In this document: piece by piece, positions 39,032 to 48,314 of the stretch
Layout of the letters: the number at the start of each line of letters is the position of its first letter
How positions within the stretch are numbered: position 1 is the stretch's first letter
Source of the DNA: Microcaldota archaeon
GTDB taxonomy: Archaea; Micrarchaeota; Micrarchaeia; Micrarchaeales; Micrarchaeaceae
Assembly (NCBI GenBank): GCA_021801785.1
Contig: JAJYXL010000018.1
Coordinates: 1 to 64,000, forward strand
DNA length: 64,000 bases
Direction of reading: 5' to 3'
Notes under the pieces: generated by a model
Told to the model about the DNA's origin: nothing
What the model saw: only the letters and a program-made list of their open reading frames with translations
Database searches by the model: none
Program-made: the position numbers and the translations under genes

Positions 39032-40141
39032 GTGTTTATGGTTGACCTCTCGACTCCGATAGGTATGGAGCTGGTATCAGAAGCAAAGGTTGTAGGTCCG
39101 ACGACAAAGGTTGCATCTATAATAGATCACGTTGGAAAGAATGGCGTACTGTTGGTTAAGGATAATCGCGGCGATCTGCTTCTAATAGATTCACGATCTC
39201 TTGAGCGGGACATGCAGCGTGCGGAGATAACATCGGGCTACGCTGTGGGGAAGCTGGCTAGAAAGGTACCCACAGTCGACAGTAACAGCTCGATAATAGA
39301 CATAATAAGGTCGATGCAGGCCTCCAGGTCAAAGGCCCTGCCATACATTCACAAAGGTAGAGCGAGAGGGGTGGTTACCAGGGAGACCATACTGAAGGCT
39401 CTCCTCTCAACAAAGGCGCTGAAGCGATTGAGGGTGAGCGATATTATGACCTCAAACCCAATAACTATAGAAAAGGACGCCAACCTGTCCAGAGCGGTAG
39501 CGCTTATGAATAAGCACGGGGTAAACAGGTTAATTATCAATAATCCTAATGGGGCATCGCTCGTTACCAGGCACGACATATCTCTGAGCGGCCCGCATAT
39601 CAAGGAGAGGCTCCCAGAGATGAGAACGGCGAGGCACCCGATATCACGCATACCTATAGAAGAGGTAGCTGTGGACGAGCCTGTGTATATCGAGTCAGGA
39701 AAATCCGCAGATGCTGCTGTGCGCCTGATGGTGCTCAATAATATCTCCTCGGTAATGGTTCGGGATAAGAGTAAGACCGTCGGTCTGGTTACTGTCTACG
39801 ACGTATTCGAATCTCTGCTCTCATCAGGGAGCGAGGAGAATAATGTATTCATAACAGGATTCGATAAGCGCACATCGGATTACAAGCCCTACATAGAGCA
39901 GTACGCCAAGGACTTCATGGAGAGGATGTCAAAGCTCAAGAGGGTTAATGTGGAGAGCCTATCGATAAGGTTCAAATGGCTGAAGGATAATAAGTACGAG
40001 GTGTACGTCAGAGCTTCGGTAAGGGGGGAGGGCATGCTTCACATATATCTTAGCGGCTTCTATCTGGAGCGCACGATAGAGGGCGCTCTAGCGAGATTAA
40101 AGGAGGTAATACTTAAGGGCAAGGATAAGCGTACTATGTGA
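39032..40141 (+). CDS. Multi-CBS-domain protein with C-terminal HPF/RaiA-like region
   Basis: Repeated CBS signatures (VSDIMTSNPITIEKDANLSRAVALMNKHGVNRLII); C-terminal ~95-aa alpha/beta region. Confidence 0.65.
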   Translation: MFMVDLSTPIGMELVSEAKVVGPTTKVASIIDHVGKNGVLLVKDNRGDLLLIDSRSLERDMQRAEITSGYAVGKLARKVPTVDSNSSIIDIIRSMQASRSKALPYIHKGRARGVVTRETILKALLSTKALKRLRVSDIMTSNPITIEKDANLSRAVALMNKHGVNRLIINNPNGASLVTRHDISLSGPHIKERLPEMRTARHPISRIPIEEVAVDEPVYIESGKSADAAVRLMVLNNISSVMVRDKSKTVGLVTVYDVFESLLSSGSEENNVFITGFDKRTSDYKPYIEQYAKDFMERMSKLKRVNVESLSIRFKWLKDNKYEVYVRASVRGEGMLHIYLSGFYLERTIEGALARLKEVILKGKDKRTM

Positions 40142-40168
40142 GATAATGGTGTTTCTATAATAGGGAAG

Positions 40169-40636
40169 ATGAGAGCCAGGAGGGCGCAGTCGAGCTTGGA
40201 GTTGCTCGTAACACTCTCTTTCGGCCTGGTAGTGCTGCTCCCAATAGTCATACTGGCATTCATCCAGATATCGGCATCATCATCCACCCTATCGGCTACC
40301 GCAGCGCAGAACGCAGCATCAAAACTCGCAACGGTCTCAAACCTGGTCGGATCGCAGGGCGCCCCAGCACGCCAGCTAACAACAATAGAGGTTCCACCGG
40401 GTGTCGATAACATATATGTGGGTACGCAGTCTAACGGTGTCGGTCACTACATCATATTTACCATATCTACGTCTGGCGGGCCGGATAGCGTTATCGCGTT
40501 CACTCCGGAGAATGTCAGCGGCAGCATAAGCGCACTCTCAAATCAGGGTACATACCTAATAAATGTAAGCGCCGACAACTCCTGCCCTTCGGATCCCGGT
40601 GTGCCATGCGTGTACATAAAGCCGGCATATGGTTGA
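40169..40636 (+). CDS. Class III signal peptide pilin-like protein
   Basis: N-terminus RRAQSSLELLVTLSFGLVVLLPIVILAF (QxSxE-type motif before hydrophobic helix). Confidence 0.7.
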   Translation: MRARRAQSSLELLVTLSFGLVVLLPIVILAFIQISASSSTLSATAAQNAASKLATVSNLVGSQGAPARQLTTIEVPPGVDNIYVGTQSNGVGHYIIFTISTSGGPDSVIAFTPENVSGSISALSNQGTYLINVSADNSCPSDPGVPCVYIKPAYG

Positions 40637-40683
40637 TTAGCTCCAAACCATCTATATAACTTTAAATATCTTGGTCTGAAGAG

Positions 40684-41709
40684 ATGAATATGCAAACCTC
40701 AACCCGCAGGGCAGCCGTGCTCGGTCTCGCTGCGGCTCTCGCACTCCCCACATTCTCCCACAGTACGGAGATCGGGACCAGGGATGCGTATGCACCTGTA
40801 GACGTGAAGTCCCTAGGTATTGTCAGAACAACGGGAGACTTTACTACCAATCATATCTCGTTAAGATATGGTCTCAAGGACATATCCGGAATATCTGGAA
40901 AGGTATCCTTCGGATCCAAAAATTATTCTATCTCTGTAGACGACACCACACCGGTCTCTGGGATCGGGAGCCTACAGCTGAATGCCGCCATATACGCTGA
41001 GGGGAAGGGGTCTATAAATATATTCGGTATTCAGAATGTGATAACCGTAATCTCTAAAATCCAGGGCAGAGATATGTATAAATTATTGCCAGATGCCGAG
41101 ATTTACAGCTTCAACAATAGAGGTGTCGCATCTCCTTTCGCTACAAGTGTGATCGGCTACTCAAACGTATACGCACAAAATATGGCTAAGAAGTCCGCAT
41201 ACGAGTATACTCATAAGCCGATCTATGTCAGTGCAGACAACCTGAATGGGAGGCTCACAATGTCAGAACATCTGAATAAGGGTGAGATAGCGATCAGGTT
41301 CACTCAGAAGATAGGGGGGTACAGGTTCATATTAGATAATGTCACGATAGGTCATCCCGGTCAATTCGAATCCGCATATATAGTATCATACCCGAAGGAG
41401 GGGGTCGAGCTAGAGGCAGGATATGTTGGCGGCGACTCCGGAAAGACATTCATCCCAGGAAACAGGCTATTCTACGAGAGACTCAACATAGATAGTGCAT
41501 CAGGTCCGGTAAATATTGTACCGGTATCGCACCGCTACCTTCTCGATACAAAGGAGATGGCGGTCGGCCTGAGCGCTATGAATACCACTGCCCATACTGT
41601 GGTGTTTCGCAACACGCTTAATAACAGCTCTATCAGTACCGTATCGAATATATTCAGGAAGGACATGGAGCTCTTAAAAGGCCTGCAGCGCAAACCAGGA
41701 AAGCGTTAG
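40684..41709 (+). CDS. Hypothetical protein with N-terminal signal-like hydrophobic segment
   Basis: TRRAAVLGLAAALALPTFSHS; no family recognised. Confidence 0.6.
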   Translation: MNMQTSTRRAAVLGLAAALALPTFSHSTEIGTRDAYAPVDVKSLGIVRTTGDFTTNHISLRYGLKDISGISGKVSFGSKNYSISVDDTTPVSGIGSLQLNAAIYAEGKGSINIFGIQNVITVISKIQGRDMYKLLPDAEIYSFNNRGVASPFATSVIGYSNVYAQNMAKKSAYEYTHKPIYVSADNLNGRLTMSEHLNKGEIAIRFTQKIGGYRFILDNVTIGHPGQFESAYIVSYPKEGVELEAGYVGGDSGKTFIPGNRLFYERLNIDSASGPVNIVPVSHRYLLDTKEMAVGLSAMNTTAHTVVFRNTLNNSSISTVSNIFRKDMELLKGLQRKPGKR

Positions 41710-41772
41710 CAATCTACTACTAGTTCGTCTTTCAACGAACATGTAATCGTCGTTTTTAAATATGTCTCCTAA

Positions 41773-43392
41773 ATGAATACCGATTTTATGGGAAATAGTG
41801 TAACAAAGCGGTCTGATGATAATGCGAATGCGCGTGTGGGTATAGATTACATAGGTGTTGTCGCGCCACGCACTGCTGTGAGTGTCAGCGAGCTATCAAA
41901 GGCGATAGGTCAGGATGCTGATAAGCTGGAGAAGGGGCTTGGGATACGCGGCATAAGATGGCCGGGCTACTCGCAGAATAACAGCACCATGGTGGCTGAG
42001 GCGATATACAACTTCATATCTAAGCTCGAGAGCGAACCCGAGATGAGAGAGCGATTTATGAGAGAGAGACCAAATGCTATATACTACTCGACGGAGAGCA
42101 ACTCAGATCACAGCCGTCCGGACCTCATGAGCTCTATGCGTATGGTCTACTCCAAGCTGCTAAGCACATCTGAGCGATACAGGGACTATGTTGAGATATT
42201 CAAGAGGTGCGATATAGTTCCTGTAACATTCGCATGCGCGGGTGCGGGTCTATCGCTCACAAATGCGGTCGAGCATGTGGCCGCATCCAGAGACAGGTCT
42301 GCCATTGTGATATCCGTAGACACATCCATATATGACAATTCTAGAGCTCCAAACGCAGAGGCTACACAAGGCGCAGCATCCACTCTGACCTGGGTGACGC
42401 GAAATCCCTCCCTGGTGGCAATATCCGAGGATGTGAACTATAGCTCATTCAATATGCCTGTATCTGACTTCACAAAGTTCGGGGATCACAGGCCTAAGGT
42501 GTACGGCGGGTTCTCAAGGATAATGTATATCTACCTAGCTGGTAACGCATTCGAGGGCGTCGAGAGAGAGTATATGGCTAAGAACGGGAGGAGCATACTC
42601 GATGTGACAGATATGGCGGTAGCACACGTCCCGTTCCCAAAGCAGGCCATAGAGTATGTTGGTGTGCTGTTCGGCCACTATCTAAAGCTACCGCAGAACG
42701 AGGCGCTCCTGAGGGAGATAACATCAAGAGAGAGCATCGGAAAGAGCCCGTTAAATGGCGATAGCTTCACCGAACTGATAACCAGAAAGCTAAAGGCTTT
42801 CGCCAGCCACAACGAGCAGGAGATAGTATCCACCATAGAGTCAGATAAGGAGATACGCGACTATCTGAATTGGGTGAAGACTGTCAGGTCTGAGTCAGAG
42901 GCAAAGGAATTCATCTCCCGCCTGCACGTTAACGACTCACTGGCCCTACCATCGGTAATAGGTAACTCTTACTCCAGTGCGGCTATCGTGGCACTGACAA
43001 GCTCGTTATCCAGCAAGAACACGCTAAATGCCAAGAGGGGGCTCGTTGTCTTCTATGGTAGTGGAGCCGTATCGAAAGTCGTGCCGATAGATCTGATAGA
43101 CAACGGGGCCGATACCTGTGCGGTGAGAGCCAAGCATATCGATATAGATATAGGCGCCGACTCGCCTATACAGATGGATGCGGATCAGTACACCGAGCTC
43201 CATGGCTCAAAGATGTCTGGCGAGGCGGAGAGGGTGATGTCAAACGGCGACCTTATAACAAAGGATGCCAAGCTGTTGAGAGGGAGCATACCTAAGGGCT
43301 TCCATATAAGGAGGTATTTCGATGATGGGACATGCGAGCCGGCGTATATAGGCGTTGACGGGAAAGCGCAGGATCTGGAGTTCAAGTTCTGA
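41773..43392 (+). CDS. Hydroxymethylglutaryl-CoA synthase-like thiolase-fold enzyme
   Basis: VGIDYIGVVAPRTAVSVSELSKA...VTFACAGAGLSLTNAVEHVAA...VAHVPFPKQ...GNSYSSAAIVALTS. Confidence 0.85.
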   Translation: MNTDFMGNSVTKRSDDNANARVGIDYIGVVAPRTAVSVSELSKAIGQDADKLEKGLGIRGIRWPGYSQNNSTMVAEAIYNFISKLESEPEMRERFMRERPNAIYYSTESNSDHSRPDLMSSMRMVYSKLLSTSERYRDYVEIFKRCDIVPVTFACAGAGLSLTNAVEHVAASRDRSAIVISVDTSIYDNSRAPNAEATQGAASTLTWVTRNPSLVAISEDVNYSSFNMPVSDFTKFGDHRPKVYGGFSRIMYIYLAGNAFEGVEREYMAKNGRSILDVTDMAVAHVPFPKQAIEYVGVLFGHYLKLPQNEALLREITSRESIGKSPLNGDSFTELITRKLKAFASHNEQEIVSTIESDKEIRDYLNWVKTVRSESEAKEFISRLHVNDSLALPSVIGNSYSSAAIVALTSSLSSKNTLNAKRGLVVFYGSGAVSKVVPIDLIDNGADTCAVRAKHIDIDIGADSPIQMDADQYTELHGSKMSGEAERVMSNGDLITKDAKLLRGSIPKGFHIRRYFDDGTCEPAYIGVDGKAQDLEFKF

Positions 43393-43857
43393 TTAGGCCT
43401 TTGCCTTCCTTCCCATGCCCTTGCTTACCTTGAGTTTAGGGTATATCTTCGCCATCTGCTCCTGCGTTATGAACGGGGGCATGTTCACTCTCTTTAATAG
43501 TGATATTATCAGGTAGGCTCTAGCCGCTCCGCTATTCGATTTATCGTTATTGCAGGCCTCTAGAAGCTCTCTCTCCACATCGCCATCATAAACAATCCTG
43601 TCAAGAGACTCCAGCGCCTTACCCCCTCTCCCTATGCGTTTCGATAGCCTGTTGGCGAGCTCGTCAAGCTTCCTGGTATCTATACCCGATGTCCTATAGG
43701 TGCTATTTATCGATGTGTTCTTTATTCCGGAGAGCATGAAAGCCACCTCCTCCGGAGTAGTATCCTCGGTTATCCTCATCTTCTTAAGCACCAATATGTC
43801 CCTATAACGCATCTCGAAAATCACAAACTCCTTTGGCATATCCTCCGTATCACTCAT
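43393..43857 (-). CDS. Hypothetical protein, paralogue of the upstream gene
   Basis: Shares FE.RYR, GIDT..LD..A.R, AC..., AR.YLI..L with 43854-44228. Confidence 0.6.
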   Translation of the reverse strand: MSDTEDMPKEFVIFEMRYRDILVLKKMRITEDTTPEEVAFMLSGIKNTSINSTYRTSGIDTRKLDELANRLSKRIGRGGKALESLDRIVYDGDVERELLEACNNDKSNSGAARAYLIISLLKRVNMPPFITQEQMAKIYPKLKVSKGMGRKAKA

Positions 43858-44228
43858 CTCAAAACACCCATATTAGAGAGCATCCTACCTATTAGGTACG
43901 ATCTTGCGATAGGGACATGCTTATCATTGCCCTTGCAGGCAGATACTATTGCCGCTTTAGCATCCTTGCCCGATATAAAATTCGCCAGATAAGAGAAAGG
44001 CCTGCTCTTCGCTTCAGCAGATTCGGATCTCTTGGCCGCAATCCTATCGAGAGATGCCGTATCTATGCCAATAATATCATACACATTCGAATCTATCCAA
44101 TCGTTTATCGATATAAGATGTTTGGATACAGCCTTATCCTCAGTACTATCATCTATAGCTAATTTGAGAGACCTCTCTCTGCCTCTATACCTAACCTCAA
44201 ATTCGATGTATCTCCCATACAGATCCAA
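43854..44228 (-). CDS. Hypothetical protein, paralogue of the downstream gene
   Basis: 4-nt overlap and shared motifs with 43393-43857. Confidence 0.6.
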   Translation of the reverse strand: MDLYGRYIEFEVRYRGRERSLKLAIDDSTEDKAVSKHLISINDWIDSNVYDIIGIDTASLDRIAAKRSESAEAKSRPFSYLANFISGKDAKAAIVSACKGNDKHVPIARSYLIGRMLSNMGVLR

Positions 44229-44232
44229 CGCA

Positions 44233-44448
44233 TCATCTCTTCGACTGAATATAATATAATGAGCGCTTATCTTTCGATATCCTGTTCAATACTTTCTTGC
44301 TTACAAGAGAGGCGACGGCGTTGGATACCAAACCTCTGGGTCTGTTGCATCCCATGGCTATGGAATTCAGGTCTCTGGCGCTACTCTCGCCCTTCGCATT
44401 AAGCGCCTCCACAGTCTTCATAACCAGTTTCTCTATATCATTAGGCAT
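44233..44448 (-). CDS. Small winged-helix-like protein
   Basis: ARDLNSIAMGCNRPRGLVSNAVASLVSKKVLNRISKDKRSLYYI. Confidence 0.55.
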   Translation of the reverse strand: MPNDIEKLVMKTVEALNAKGESSARDLNSIAMGCNRPRGLVSNAVASLVSKKVLNRISKDKRSLYYIQSKR

Positions 44449-44459
44449 ACGATAACACC

Positions 44460-44609
44460 CTACTTCTTAACACGCTTCGACTTTCTCTTCGGCCTGAGGG
44501 CGCTATATCCGCACTTCCTGCATATCTTTGCGTTTGCGCTATTCCTAGCCTTGCATCTCAGACATATATGTACGCTAGCCAGTTCAGCATCAGCAACAGC
44601 AAATTTTCC
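44460..44609 (-). CDS. rpl40e: Ribosomal protein L40e
   Basis: MGKFAVADAELASVHICLRCKARNSANAKICRKCGYSALRPKRKSKRVKK; GGTG-TATTT-ATG start. Confidence 0.85.
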   Translation of the reverse strand, partial: GKFAVADAELASVHICLRCKARNSANAKICRKCGYSALRPKRKSKRVKK

Positions 44610-44793
44610 CATAAATACACCAATCATAAAGAGTACCCGGGCCATTCATAGATAAATGGAGGGCACAGTAACCACTACTGATATCTCTCGCATATATATT
44701 TATAGTTTTCTGCATCCTCATGCGCAAGCGTATGCCGATCTATCTGGTGCAGAAAGATATTTATTGCTCATATTGCGTATATAATCGATTGGT

Positions 44794-45057
44794 ATGAGAC
44801 ATATAAGACACGATAGGAGTCATCCATATGCGGTGAAGATTGGGGATCTGCCTGGAATGAAGAATATATCATCAGATCCGAAGGTCTTGAATTACGAGGT
44901 GCATCTGTGTGCATGCGGACTGTCTAGGAATAAGCCATTCTGTGATGGACATCACGTAAAGACGAAGGATGAGACTCCGGGCAAGATACACCTGTATGGG
45001 CTGGGAGGAGAGCCGTTCAACGGGGACGAGAAAGATATACCGAACGAGTATGATTAA
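44794..45057 (+). CDS. CDGSH iron-sulfur domain protein
   Basis: LCACGLSRNKPFCDGHH. Confidence 0.85.
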   Translation: MRHIRHDRSHPYAVKIGDLPGMKNISSDPKVLNYEVHLCACGLSRNKPFCDGHHVKTKDETPGKIHLYGLGGEPFNGDEKDIPNEYD

Positions 45058-45211
45058 GGACGTCAAAAAGATGCTCCGCACGCGGGGAGAAGAACAAAAT
45101 GCCCCTATGAAACAGGAAGATACAATGCGAATGCAGCAATGTCATTGACAGAGATCGCAATGCCTCTATAAATATAATGAATCTTGCAAGAGAATCGCTC
45201 GGGCCGAATGC

Positions 45212-46801
45212 TTAGTGAGGACGCTTAGTCTCAGGTAGCTCAAGCTCAAAAATCTTTTTACCATTTACCTCAAGCGTGTCCAAGGAGCGAATGTACCTCT
45301 TTGCTATAAGGTACATCTTATCTATAATTTCCTGCGAGTCTGCCTTCCGGTTTGAATCTACGAATGCAAGCCTTTCGAGAACCTCTTTCTGCGAGTGTTT
45401 TGTTAAGAGAATATAAACGAGATCATCTTGAAGGAATCCGCAGAGGCGATGAAATAGCGGCCTTGAAATATCGGGTCTTGATTGTGCATTATCTACTATA
45501 TACGTAATAATATTGTCTATGCCATCTTCAAAACTCTTGATATCTTCCTCAAGAATCGCCTTTTTGAGATTGCCAATGAGTGCAAGCCCTATCGTGTCTA
45601 CCTTCTTTGTCCATTCTGGCAGCCCCGCATAAACAATCTCTGACTTATCACGAATCACTGACAGTCGTGGATTTGGGACGATAATTCTCCCATTATTCGC
45701 ATCCAAAACGATTTCATCGAAATCCGCAGCATATCTGGAAAGGTCTTTCAGCTCCACACCCACAATGCAAGGTACACCTATTTCACGCGCGACGATTGCG
45801 ACGTGAGAATTGATCGAATTATTATGTGCAATCACTCCGCTGGCCTTCGATACGACACCGTCATATTCTGGGAAAAGGAGCTCGGTCGCTAATATGTTTC
45901 CCTTCCGGAATATACGCTCTGCTTCTTCCGCAGGTACATCATCATAAATGTACTGCACCCTGCCTGTTATGTATCCCAATGATGCAGCAGTTCCGGTGAG
46001 CGTAACCGATTTCCTGCTCGGCCTGGTTAGATTTTTGACACCACCAGCACCGGTTTTCAGGGTTGTGATGGGGCGGGACTGCAGAATCCAATACTCTTTG
46101 CCATCGTAAGCCCATTCTATATCTTGCGGAGCTCCAAGAAATTCCTCTATCTCTCTAGAGATTTGATAAAGCTTTCTGAATCTCTCTGATTTGTCATCAA
46201 GTACCATCCTATTTGCGCGTGCTCTTCCAGAGACTAGGTCCCACGGAACGCCCTTCACATACTCGAGAATAGTCTCATCTTTTTTATTAACCGGGTTTCT
46301 CGTAAAGAGGATTCCAGAGTACTCTGGAGCGAGCTGTTGCTGTATTAGCACGGCCATCTCAATCTTTCTCTTATCTATACCGTGCAGGTCACAGTACCTC
46401 TGGACTCGCGGAGAACCTACATCTTGGTATATTTTTTCTATTCTTACAATCAGGTCTTGCATCGAATTTGCATTTGGGTATGAGCTGAATATGCCTGCGA
46501 AGCTCGCTTTTTCAGCATCCTCTACTGTAGCCGAACTGCGGACGATGAAAGGATATCTCATGGAATAACTGAACCATTCTATACTCTTCTCAAGTTTTTT
46601 GGGAAGATCTGGTGGAAATTTCCCATTCCCATTCCAGTACCTGTACAAATCGGTGGTCAGAACGAACCCATCCGCCACACAATAGTTGGCATGTTTAAGT
46701 CTCATCAGGTTATATGCTTTGCCCCCAACCTCGTTCGGCTCTCCGTAACTGCTTAGGGGTTTGATATATTCTTCCATATCCACTACCTCATCGTGCTCCA
46801 T
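45212..46801 (-). CDS. PEP synthase/rifampicin phosphotransferase-like protein (ATP-grasp plus PEP-utilising swivel His domain)
   Basis: GGKAYNLMRL, PFIVRSSATVEDAEKASFAGIFSSY, GILFTRNPV, NNSINSHVAIVAREIGVPCIVG. Confidence 0.75.
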   Translation of the reverse strand: MEHDEVVDMEEYIKPLSSYGEPNEVGGKAYNLMRLKHANYCVADGFVLTTDLYRYWNGNGKFPPDLPKKLEKSIEWFSYSMRYPFIVRSSATVEDAEKASFAGIFSSYPNANSMQDLIVRIEKIYQDVGSPRVQRYCDLHGIDKRKIEMAVLIQQQLAPEYSGILFTRNPVNKKDETILEYVKGVPWDLVSGRARANRMVLDDKSERFRKLYQISREIEEFLGAPQDIEWAYDGKEYWILQSRPITTLKTGAGGVKNLTRPSRKSVTLTGTAASLGYITGRVQYIYDDVPAEEAERIFRKGNILATELLFPEYDGVVSKASGVIAHNNSINSHVAIVAREIGVPCIVGVELKDLSRYAADFDEIVLDANNGRIIVPNPRLSVIRDKSEIVYAGLPEWTKKVDTIGLALIGNLKKAILEEDIKSFEDGIDNIITYIVDNAQSRPDISRPLFHRLCGFLQDDLVYILLTKHSQKEVLERLAFVDSNRKADSQEIIDKMYLIAKRYIRSLDTLEVNGKKIFELELPETKRPH

Positions 46802-47951
46802 CTTTCATATCTATCTTTATCTTATAATTGCATGATGTTTTTTTAGCGTATATGCCTTGAAAGATGCAACCTTCGCAATACCTCAGGTTCGCACATCCGC
46901 CGCAAATCTCTTTCGACGGTGCCGGCATGTGGTAATATCTGATTATCTCAGGGTCCTTGAACAGATTCAGATTCCTCTCAAAGATGTTGCCAAATCCTAC
47001 TTGGTCATCTAGAGGAAACAGTGCACATGGGCGAGCATTGCCATCTGGACCTATTGCTGTGTGGCGCAGTACTAAACCGCAGTTGGAGTATGAATACCAT
47101 TCTTCATATCCATTACTACCCTCTTCCGGAGCTGGTGCCTCCTTTCTTTCTTCCAGGTATTTTGAAGTGTCTGTAACCTCTTTTCCCCTGCCTATCGGCC
47201 TTGCTATGTTACACTCCACGGTAACCGCACCTTGCTTCTTCAGTTCAGCAGATAGCAAATTCCAAGCTTTGGAGTCAAAAAGGTAATCTGTGGCAAGGAT
47301 GCGGATTGGGCGGTATCTGCTTATCGCAGGAATCGTACGGTTGAGGTAATGTTTGCCCTTCAGAAACATCTTGTACTCTCGCATCCACCTGTTGAAGCTT
47401 ATACTCAGATTTAGCTTTTTTCTTTCATCCATAGGAACCTTTGAGATTGCATTCTCTAATATCTCTGCATTTGTGCCATTCGTGATCAGCTCCACCTGTT
47501 CGAAGTTCTCCAGCGCATATCTAAGAATGTTCGGAAAATCGGGGTGGAGCGTGGCTTCGCCTCCCGTTATCCCAAGTTCTGTCATGCCTGTCTTTTTTAG
47601 CTCAGACAGCAGGCCTTTTAATTTCGGCCATGAAATATATTTCGAATGCCTTATGTCAGAGTTCGCATTCCTGTAGCAGTAGTCGCAATGCAGGTTGCAT
47701 GCTTCGGTAATCTCTACCTGGATGTGGAGCGGATATATGAAATGCGCATCGCCAGTGACTCGTATCTTGTTAATGGACATGGCATTTTTCAATGAAAGCT
47801 TGAACTCGGGGTAATCATCCAGGAGCTTATTCTCTAGGACATATACAGCATCTGCATTGAGGAAGATCCTTTTCACTTCTCTGAATCCCTCTTTATCATT
47901 GAAGTAATTAGATAACTCCCCACCCCCAAGATTCTTGTGTAATATTAACAT
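46788..47951 (-). CDS. Radical SAM/SPASM protein
   Basis: CNLHCDYCYR radical SAM triad; SPASM-like CGLVLRHTAIGPDGNARPC...CGGCANLRYCEGC...C; ATG at 47951 chosen over 47996 because it follows the hairpin. Confidence 0.85.
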   Translation of the reverse strand: MLILHKNLGGGELSNYFNDKEGFREVKRIFLNADAVYVLENKLLDDYPEFKLSLKNAMSINKIRVTGDAHFIYPLHIQVEITEACNLHCDYCYRNANSDIRHSKYISWPKLKGLLSELKKTGMTELGITGGEATLHPDFPNILRYALENFEQVELITNGTNAEILENAISKVPMDERKKLNLSISFNRWMREYKMFLKGKHYLNRTIPAISRYRPIRILATDYLFDSKAWNLLSAELKKQGAVTVECNIARPIGRGKEVTDTSKYLEERKEAPAPEEGSNGYEEWYSYSNCGLVLRHTAIGPDGNARPCALFPLDDQVGFGNIFERNLNLFKDPEIIRYYHMPAPSKEICGGCANLRYCEGCIFQGIYAKKTSCNYKIKIDMKDGAR

Positions 47952-47969
47952 AAAAGGCCTTTCGTTCGG

Positions 47970-48000
47970 AGCAATGCCTAGCAAAAAGCAGGGCATTGCT
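47970..48000 (-). promoter_or_regulatory. Intergenic hairpin between small peptide gene and radical SAM gene
   Basis: Perfect 9-bp inverted repeat AGCAATGCC...GGCATTGCT with 13-nt loop. Confidence 0.65.
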
Positions 48001-48024
48001 GAAGCTTAATATTTAGCTTGTTTC

Positions 48025-48201
48025 TTAGCTGTACTTCCCTTTACAGGGCAACTTGCCGCAGTTCATCCTTGCCCATAATATTTCGGGCTTCAGATTTGAT
48101 AGTATCTGCGGGTTCAGTCTCTCCGCCTTCACAAGATTGCTTTCAAGCTCTTGCTTTGCCGCTAGCGACACTTTGCTTTTCGCCTTTTCGGTTTCTATCA
48201 C
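48025..48201 (-). CDS. 58-aa candidate precursor peptide (not in ORF track; GTG start)
   Basis: Manual translation: MIETEKAKSKVSLAAKQELESNLVKAERLNPQILSNLKPEILWARMNCGKLPCKGKYS*; GGTGA 5 nt before GTG; same strand, immediately upstream of radical SAM gene. Confidence 0.6.
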   Translation of the reverse strand: MIETEKAKSKVSLAAKQELESNLVKAERLNPQILSNLKPEILWARMNCGKLPCKGKYS

Positions 48202-48314
48202 ATTTTCACCCGGTATAAACTAAATAATAATCTATGTAAGAGTTTAATAAAGTTACTGCCACTCCAACATCCCCACAAGAGTGATGAGGGTGGTCCGCAA
48301 AAAGGTATATAAGT

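Noticed and set aside
47952-47996. Upstream Met for the radical SAM gene
   Set aside because: It falls inside the intergenic hairpin; Met at 47951 is preceded by AAAGG and fits better
48018-48218. 66-aa plus-strand ORF
   Set aside because: Antisense to the 58-aa candidate precursor peptide; no ribosome-binding signal and shadow-like composition
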